The notes under the pieces are model-generated. The model was not told the origin of the DNA and searched no databases. It saw nothing but the letters and a program-made list of their open reading frames with translations. Source: Clostridiales bacterium (GTDB lineage: Bacteria > Bacillota > Clostridia > Oscillospirales > Oscillospiraceae). From it: DNA of 8,484 nt. A program made the position numbers and the translations under genes. Every line of letters begins with the position of its first letter. The first letter of the stretch is position 1. Where the stretch lies: contig JAJQAS010000060.1 of assembly GCA_021203685.1 (NCBI GenBank), positions 1 to 8,484 of the forward strand, written 5' to 3'. Positions 4,247 through 8,484 of this stretch are shown here, piece by piece.

Positions 4247-5149
4247 ATGACGCTGAATCAAATCATCTATTTTGAAAAGACGGCGGAGCGGATGCACATG
4301 GCCAGCGCCGCTAAGGAACTGATGATCGCCCAGCCCAGCCTGAGTATGTCGCTGAGCAAGCTGGAGGACGAGCTGGGGGTCCCCCTGTTCGAGAAGCGGG
4401 GCCGGGGCATTGCCCTGACCGCCGAGGGGGAGGTGTTCCTCTACCACGCCCGGCAGATCATCCGGGACGTGGACGCCGCCACCCGGGAGATGAAACGCCT
4501 GAAAGACCAGGCGGAGGACACGCTGACCATCGCCTACATCAACCCATTGTCAGAGCACTTTCTGCCCCGGCTGTTCCGGGCGTTCCAGGCCACGGGCCGG
4601 GCCTCCACCGCCCATTTGAAGTCGGTGGAGATGGACACCGGCGAGATCATCCAGGCGCTGCAAAACAACACCGTGGACCTGGCGTTCAGCTCCGTCATCG
4701 ACGGGCACAGTGAGCTGACCCAGATCCCCATCCTCCGCCAGCCCCTGGCGCTCATCGTCCCCAAGGGCCACTGGATGGAGCGGAAGTACCGCCAGAAGGG
4801 CGCGCCCCTGGCGGGAACCGAGCTGAACGGGGTGCCAATGGTGACCTATTTTGACCGCTCCCCCATGCACAAGCCCATTATGGAGTACCTCCAGCAGCAG
4901 AACGTCCAGCCCGACCTGTGTCACTACGCCTGCAATGAACCGGCCATCGTCAACCTGGTGGCCGAGGGCATGGGAGTGGCCATCCTGGCCAAGGTGGACC
5001 ACCTGCCCTGGGACCGCATCACGGAGGTGCCCCTGGAGGGCCTGACCAGCAGCCGGGACATCTTCCTGACCTACCGCACCAACCGGAAGCTGTTCCGCAC
5101 CGCCCGGCAGATGGTGCAGTTCGTCCAACAGAAGTATCGGTTGGAGTGA
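4247..5149 (+). CDS. LysR-family transcriptional regulator
   Basis: This 300-residue protein has the standard family length and layout. The N-terminal winged helix-turn-helix spans about 2-60, with the recognition region around AAKELMIAQPSLSMSLSKLE (21-40) and the wing LFEKRGRGIALTAEG (47-61). A linker helix follows (about 62-90), then a periplasmic-binding-protein-like effector domain (91-295) that includes the conserved stretch LVAEGMGVAILAK (237-249). It should bind DNA as a tetramer and respond to a small ligand that cannot be named from sequence. The start is the ATG at 4247, supported by GGGAGAGAG 7 nt upstream. It is not divergent from a target operon as many LysR genes are; the nearest genes are the ferredoxin on the same strand and a convergent acyl-CoA ligase, so its target is open. 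The dyad over its promoter suggests autoregulation. Confidence 0.92.
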   Translation: MTLNQIIYFEKTAERMHMASAAKELMIAQPSLSMSLSKLEDELGVPLFEKRGRGIALTAEGEVFLYHARQIIRDVDAATREMKRLKDQAEDTLTIAYINPLSEHFLPRLFRAFQATGRASTAHLKSVEMDTGEIIQALQNNTVDLAFSSVIDGHSELTQIPILRQPLALIVPKGHWMERKYRQKGAPLAGTELNGVPMVTYFDRSPMHKPIMEYLQQQNVQPDLCHYACNEPAIVNLVAEGMGVAILAKVDHLPWDRITEVPLEGLTSSRDIFLTYRTNRKLFRTARQMVQFVQQKYRLE

Positions 5150-5180
5150 CAAACAAGTTCGCGCTTACCTTTCATACCCC

Positions 5181-5216
5181 AAAACGCCCCCCGGATGCAC
5201 TCCAGGGGGCGTTTTT
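5181..5216. terminator. bidirectional terminator between convergent genes
   Basis: AAAACGCCCCC (5181-5191) pairs perfectly with GGGGGCGTTTT (5205-5215), with an inner GGA/TCC helix. T runs follow the stem on both strands (GTTTTT on plus, CGTTTT on minus). It lies 31 nt after the LysR stop and 8 nt beyond the acyl-CoA ligase stop, serving both. Confidence 0.9.
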
Positions 5217-5223
5217 CACACTT

Positions 5224-6936
5224 TTATTCCTCCGGTTCCAGCGCGGGGGCCGCCGGATCAGCGGTTGGCGCAGGTTCCTCCGGCTCCGCCTGTTTGGCGG
5301 TGGCCTTGTAGCGTTTGATCTTCCGGGTGGAGGTCTTTTCAAACTCCTTGTCCCGGATCTTCAGCCGCTGAATGTGCTTGTAGCTGGGAAGGGAGGCGTT
5401 GAGCTTGTCGATCTGCTTCTGGATGCGCCGCACCAGTTCCTTCCGGTTCAGGCCGGTCTCCGGGTCGGGGTAGACCTCGGCGGTGATGGCGTTTTCGTCG
5501 GCGTAGACCACCACTTCCTGCACCTCGTCGATGCGCTCCACATACTGCTCGATTTCCTCCGGGGAGACGTTTTCCCCGTTGGAGAGGATGATGACGCTCT
5601 TTTTCCGCCCGGTGATGAAGAGGAACCCCTCCTCGTTCAGGTAGCCCAGGTCGCCGGTGTGGAACCAACCCTCGCTGTCGATGACCTCGCCGGTGGCCTC
5701 GGGGTCGTGGTAATAGCCCAGCATGACGTTGGGGCCTTTGACCGCCACCTCGCCCCGTCCCTTGTCGTCCGGGTCCACGATTTTCAGCTCAATGTTGGGC
5801 ATGGGCATTCCCACAGAACCGGCCAGGTTGTGGTGGTTCCGGTTGGCCGACAGCACGGGGGAGCACTCGGTAATGCCGTAGCCGTTGATGAGGTCAACGC
5901 CCAAGCTGCGGAACTCCTTCACGAAGCGGGGGTCCAGCGGCGCGCCGCCGCAAATCATGGTGTGGAGCTGGCCGCCGAACTTGCTGTGGACGGAGTCAAA
6001 CAGCTTGCGGCGGCGGTCGATGCCCAGCCGGAGCAGGGCATCGCTGGCGGTCATGCCCCGGCGGAGGGTCTTGGCCTGGCCTTGCTTCTCGGCGGTGCGC
6101 CAGATGGTCTTGGAGAAGGTCTCCACAAACAGGGGTACCAGCACCAGAATGGTGGGCTTTGCCAGGGGAATTTCCCGCATGAAGTTGGACAGGCTGGAGC
6201 AGATGAACACCGGCATATTGCAGAAGAAGGGCACCATCAGCCCCACCACCAGGCCGAAGGCGTGGGTAAAGGGCAGCACCGACATGGTGGAGCCGGTGGG
6301 GTCGAAGAGCTGCAGCATCCCGGTGATGTCGCTGGTCATGTTGCGCTGGGAAATCATGACGCCCTTGCTGAACCCGGTGGAGCCGGAGGTGAAAAAGATG
6401 CAGGAAAGGGCGTCCGGGTCCACTGTCACCCGGTCGTAGTGCTTTTTGCCCTTGTCCAGGGCCTTATACCCGGCGGCCAGCCACTTGTTCATGTGACTCA
6501 GGGAGTAATAGCGGCGTTTGCGGCCATATTTGGCCTTGCAGAACCGGGCGGCGCTCTCGCAGGCCTCGCTGGTGACAACAATCTCCGCGTCGCTCTGGAA
6601 CACCAGGGTGGCGGCCTCCGCGTCAGTGGAGTCCTTGGAGATCAGCACCGCTACGTTGCCGGTGGTGACGATGGCGAAGTAGGCCACCAGCCAGTGGTAA
6701 GAGTTCTCGCTGATGAGGGCGATCTTCCGGCCGACCGTGTAGTGCTTGAGCAAAAAGGTCCCCAGAGCGCGGACATCCTGGTAGAACTGGCCATAGGTGC
6801 GCTCCACCATGGCCTTGCGGCCCACCATGTAGCGGAAGGCGGGTTCATCGGGGCAGGCCAGGGCTTTTTGCTCCAGCAGTTGGCGCAGGTCGGTCAGCTC
6901 CCGCGCCGGGTAGAGTGGATAGGCGGCATTTTTCAT
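5224..6936 (-). CDS. AMP-forming acyl-CoA ligase (long-chain fatty acid--CoA ligase family)
   Basis: This 570-residue member of the acyl-adenylate superfamily should activate a carboxylic acid with ATP and join it to CoA; the long-chain fatty-acid subgroup is the best guess for the substrate. Motifs in order are the P-loop FTSGSTGFSKG at 182-192, GYGITECSPV at 352-361, GWFHTGDLG at 423-431 with the ribose-binding Asp429, the hinge ITGRKK at 441-446, and the C-terminal EKTSTRKIKR with catalytic Lys539. The last 20 residues are a Pro/Ala/Glu-rich acidic tail without a recognised fold. No signal peptide is seen. The ATG at 6936 is chosen over an upstream in-frame TTG at 6942, because AAAAGGAG (6946-6953) lies 9 nt before the ATG but only 3 nt before the TTG. 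It is convergent with the LysR gene and has its own promoter. Confidence 0.92.
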   Translation of the reverse strand: MKNAAYPLYPARELTDLRQLLEQKALACPDEPAFRYMVGRKAMVERTYGQFYQDVRALGTFLLKHYTVGRKIALISENSYHWLVAYFAIVTTGNVAVLISKDSTDAEAATLVFQSDAEIVVTSEACESAARFCKAKYGRKRRYYSLSHMNKWLAAGYKALDKGKKHYDRVTVDPDALSCIFFTSGSTGFSKGVMISQRNMTSDITGMLQLFDPTGSTMSVLPFTHAFGLVVGLMVPFFCNMPVFICSSLSNFMREIPLAKPTILVLVPLFVETFSKTIWRTAEKQGQAKTLRRGMTASDALLRLGIDRRRKLFDSVHSKFGGQLHTMICGGAPLDPRFVKEFRSLGVDLINGYGITECSPVLSANRNHHNLAGSVGMPMPNIELKIVDPDDKGRGEVAVKGPNVMLGYYHDPEATGEVIDSEGWFHTGDLGYLNEEGFLFITGRKKSVIILSNGENVSPEEIEQYVERIDEVQEVVVYADENAITAEVYPDPETGLNRKELVRRIQKQIDKLNASLPSYKHIQRLKIRDKEFEKTSTRKIKRYKATAKQAEPEEPAPTADPAAPALEPEE

Positions 6937-6974
6937 TCGCAATTTCTCCTTTTGTAAATGATTCCTTTCATTTC

Positions 6975-7010
6975 TACAAACATTTTATAGGAACGGGTCA
7001 AAAATTGCAA
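6975..7010 (-). promoter_or_regulatory. promoter of the acyl-CoA ligase gene
   Basis: On the minus strand, TTGCAA (7005-7010) and TAAAAT (6982-6987) are 17 bp apart, with a predicted start near 6975. The -35 and part of the spacer lie inside the large inverted repeat at 6993-7030. Confidence 0.6.
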
Positions 7011-7030
7011 GCACTGTTTTTCTGACCCGT
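6993..7030. promoter_or_regulatory. 38-bp inverted repeat over the acyl-CoA ligase -35 region
   Basis: ACGGGTCA (6993-7000) is the exact inverse of TGACCCGT (7023-7030), and AAAA (7001-7004) continues the symmetry against the T run at 7017-7021 with one extra base. The centre falls just beside the -35 (7005-7010). A second, shorter perfect dyad, CTGAC (7022-7026) with GTCAG (7032-7036), overlaps its right arm. The arrangement fits an operator for a dimeric regulator, which I cannot name. Confidence 0.5.
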
Positions 7031-7113
7031 AGTCAGTTTTCCCAAAGAGGAAACAAAACGAATTGATTCGCGTGCCATACCAACAAAATAACCGCAAAAA
7101 CGCCACAAAACAA

Positions 7114-7151
7114 GCAAAAACAGGGCAGACAAAAATTATCCGCCCTGTTTT
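7114..7151 (-). terminator. intrinsic terminator of the DnaK-family gene
   Basis: AAAACAGGGC (7117-7126) pairs perfectly with GCCCTGTTTT (7142-7151) around a 15-base loop. On the minus strand the stem ends in a T run, TTTTTGC. It begins 16 nt after the stop codon. Confidence 0.85.
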
Positions 7152-7167
7152 CATGCAAAATAGTCGC

Positions 7168-8484
7168 TCAGTTGGACGAGCCCTGGTCCTCCTGCTCGCG
7201 CTTTTGCGCGTACCGCTGGAGCAGGTTCGCCGCGCTGCCGCGCAGCTGGTTGGTGGCGTAGGACAGGTTCTGGTAGTCCTCGTCTTTGAGCTTTTCGATT
7301 TTCTTGTTGAGGATCTTTTCCACGGCGGCCATGTCGTTCTTGACCCGCTTCTGTTCCCCCCGGTCAAGTTCCTTGCCGCAGACGGTCAGTGCCGCCTTGC
7401 ACTCGTTGACCAGCGACTCCGCCTCGTTCCGGGCCTCCAACGTCTGCTTCCGGGCGGCGTCCTGGGCGGCGTACTCCTGGGCGTCCCGGATGGCCCGCTG
7501 GATCTCATCCTCCGGCAGGTTGGAGCTGGAGGCAATGGTGATCTCCTGGGCGCGGCCGGTGCCCAGGTCTTTTGCGCTGACCTTCAAAATGCCGTTGGTG
7601 TCCAGGTCGAAGGTGACTTCGATTTGGGGGACGCCCCTGGGCGCCCGCTTGATGCCGGTGAGCCGAAACTTGCCGATGGTCTTGTTGTCCCGGGCCATGG
7701 GCCGCTCTCCCTGGAGGACGTGAATTTCCACCATGGTCTGGTAGTTGGCGGCGGTGGTGAAGATTTGGGAGTAGTGGACGGGCAGAGTGGAGTTGCGCTC
7801 GATGAGCCGGGTGGCCACGCCGCCCACCGTCTCGATGGACAGGGAGAGGGGCGTCACGTCCAGCAGCAAAATCTCCTGCCCGGCTACGGAGGAGGACATC
7901 CCGTTTCCGGCGTTCCCGGCGATGAGAGAGCCCTCCAGCGTGCCGCCCTGGATGGCGGCGCCCATGGCCACGCACTCGTCCGGATTCAGCCCCTTGCTGG
8001 GCATTATCCCCACCAGAGAGCGGACGTGGTCCCGAACGGCGGGGATGCGGGTGGAGCCGCCCACCAGCAGCACCCGCCCCAGCTGGGAGACGGACAGCCC
8101 GGCGTCGTTGAGAGCGGTCTGCACCGGCATGGTGGTGCGCTCCACCAGGTCATGGGTCAGCTGTTCAAAGACGGCCCGGGTGACGGTGATATCCATATGC
8201 AGGGGACCGGAGCGCCCCTGGGCCAGGAAGGGCAGGTTGACATTGGCGGAGGTGGAGGCGGAAAGCTCCTTTTTGGCCTTTTCCGCCGCCTCCCGCACCC
8301 GCTGGAGGGCCATGGGGTCCTTGGCGATGTTGTACTTCGTCTGCTGCTTGAACTCGCTGACCAGATAGTTGGTCAGCCGCTGGTCGAAGTCGTCCCCGCC
8401 CAGATGATTGTCGCCGCAGGTGGACAGCACCTCGATGACGCCGTCCCCGATCTCGATGATGGACACGTCGAAGGTGCCGCCGCC
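7168..8484 (-). CDS. DnaK-family Hsp70 chaperone, C-terminal part (5' end outside window)
   Basis: 438 residues are visible, from the phosphate-2 loop GGGTFDVS to the stop; roughly the first 170 residues of the ATPase domain lie beyond the right edge. Seen in order (window numbering) are LGGDDFD at 28-34, LLVGGSTRIPAV at 139-150, the interdomain linker ILLLDVTPLSLSIET at 205-219, the peptide-binding beta domain to about 322, and a helical lid to the end. ATP-driven binding and release of unfolded proteins in the cytoplasm is the family role. Two things are unusual: between GGTL and LLLDVTP there are 22 Gly/Ser-rich residues where canonical DnaK has about 7, and the lid ends in QEDQGSSN without the usual acidic tail. 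No dnaJ follows; a terminator and an unrelated gene do. I therefore infer a second DnaK paralogue rather than the housekeeping copy. Confidence 0.93.
   Translation of the reverse strand, partial: GGGTFDVSIIEIGDGVIEVLSTCGDNHLGGDDFDQRLTNYLVSEFKQQTKYNIAKDPMALQRVREAAEKAKKELSASTSANVNLPFLAQGRSGPLHMDITVTRAVFEQLTHDLVERTTMPVQTALNDAGLSVSQLGRVLLVGGSTRIPAVRDHVRSLVGIMPSKGLNPDECVAMGAAIQGGTLEGSLIAGNAGNGMSSSVAGQEILLLDVTPLSLSIETVGGVATRLIERNSTLPVHYSQIFTTAANYQTMVEIHVLQGERPMARDNKTIGKFRLTGIKRAPRGVPQIEVTFDLDTNGILKVSAKDLGTGRAQEITIASSSNLPEDEIQRAIRDAQEYAAQDAARKQTLEARNEAESLVNECKAALTVCGKELDRGEQKRVKNDMAAVEKILNKKIEKLKDEDYQNLSYATNQLRGSAANLLQRYAQKREQEDQGSSN

Noticed and set aside
5146..6957. 603-codon plus-strand frame opposite the acyl-CoA ligase gene
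   Set aside because: It starts at the LysR stop, crosses a strong bidirectional terminator and spans the entire opposing gene; the biased composition without motifs marks it as an antisense shadow.

Overview
The window looks like a chromosomal stretch of a GC-rich, low-G+C-phylum-type anaerobe, most likely a gut Clostridia of the Oscillospirales type. This is inference from three things: strong AGGAGG-type ribosome binding sites, textbook sigma-A promoters in AT-rich gaps between GC-rich genes, and the gene set. No ribosomal RNA or complete marker gene is present to place it more precisely.

Layout. Positions 1-404 hold a 177-bp tandem repeat, two full copies plus the start of a third; it continues past the left edge. 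It runs directly into the 3' end of an intact tRNA-Gly(GCC) gene on the minus strand (381-456). Each repeat copy carries a duplicate of the tRNA 3' end, an inverted fragment resembling the same tRNA, and two terminator-like hairpins. A minus-strand gene for a eukaryote-type (GH13_8) glycogen branching enzyme follows (564-2570). A divergent promoter region (2571-2920) then leads to aroK, shikimate kinase, on the plus strand (2921-3421). After a terminator comes a 350-base non-coding stretch with a near-consensus promoter and a strongly foldable leader of about 218 nt. That leader precedes a 93-residue thioredoxin-like [2Fe-2S] ferredoxin gene (3848-4129). A LysR-family regulator follows (4247-5149), with its own promoter and an operator-like dyad. 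A bidirectional terminator (5181-5216) separates it from a convergent minus-strand acyl-CoA ligase gene (5224-6936). At the right edge is the C-terminal 438 residues of a DnaK-family Hsp70 (7168-8484, minus), which is not followed by dnaJ.

How the genes work together. They appear to be independent single-gene transcription units, each with its own promoter and/or terminator: central carbohydrate storage (branching enzyme), aromatic amino-acid synthesis (aroK), a redox protein, a regulator, fatty-acid activation and a chaperone. No pathway-level operon is visible. The less ordinary material lies in the non-coding DNA: the tRNA-derived tandem array, the structured ferredoxin leader, the promoter/terminator arrangement upstream of aroK, and the large dyad over the acyl-CoA ligase promoter. 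The DnaK paralogue also has an unusual interdomain linker.
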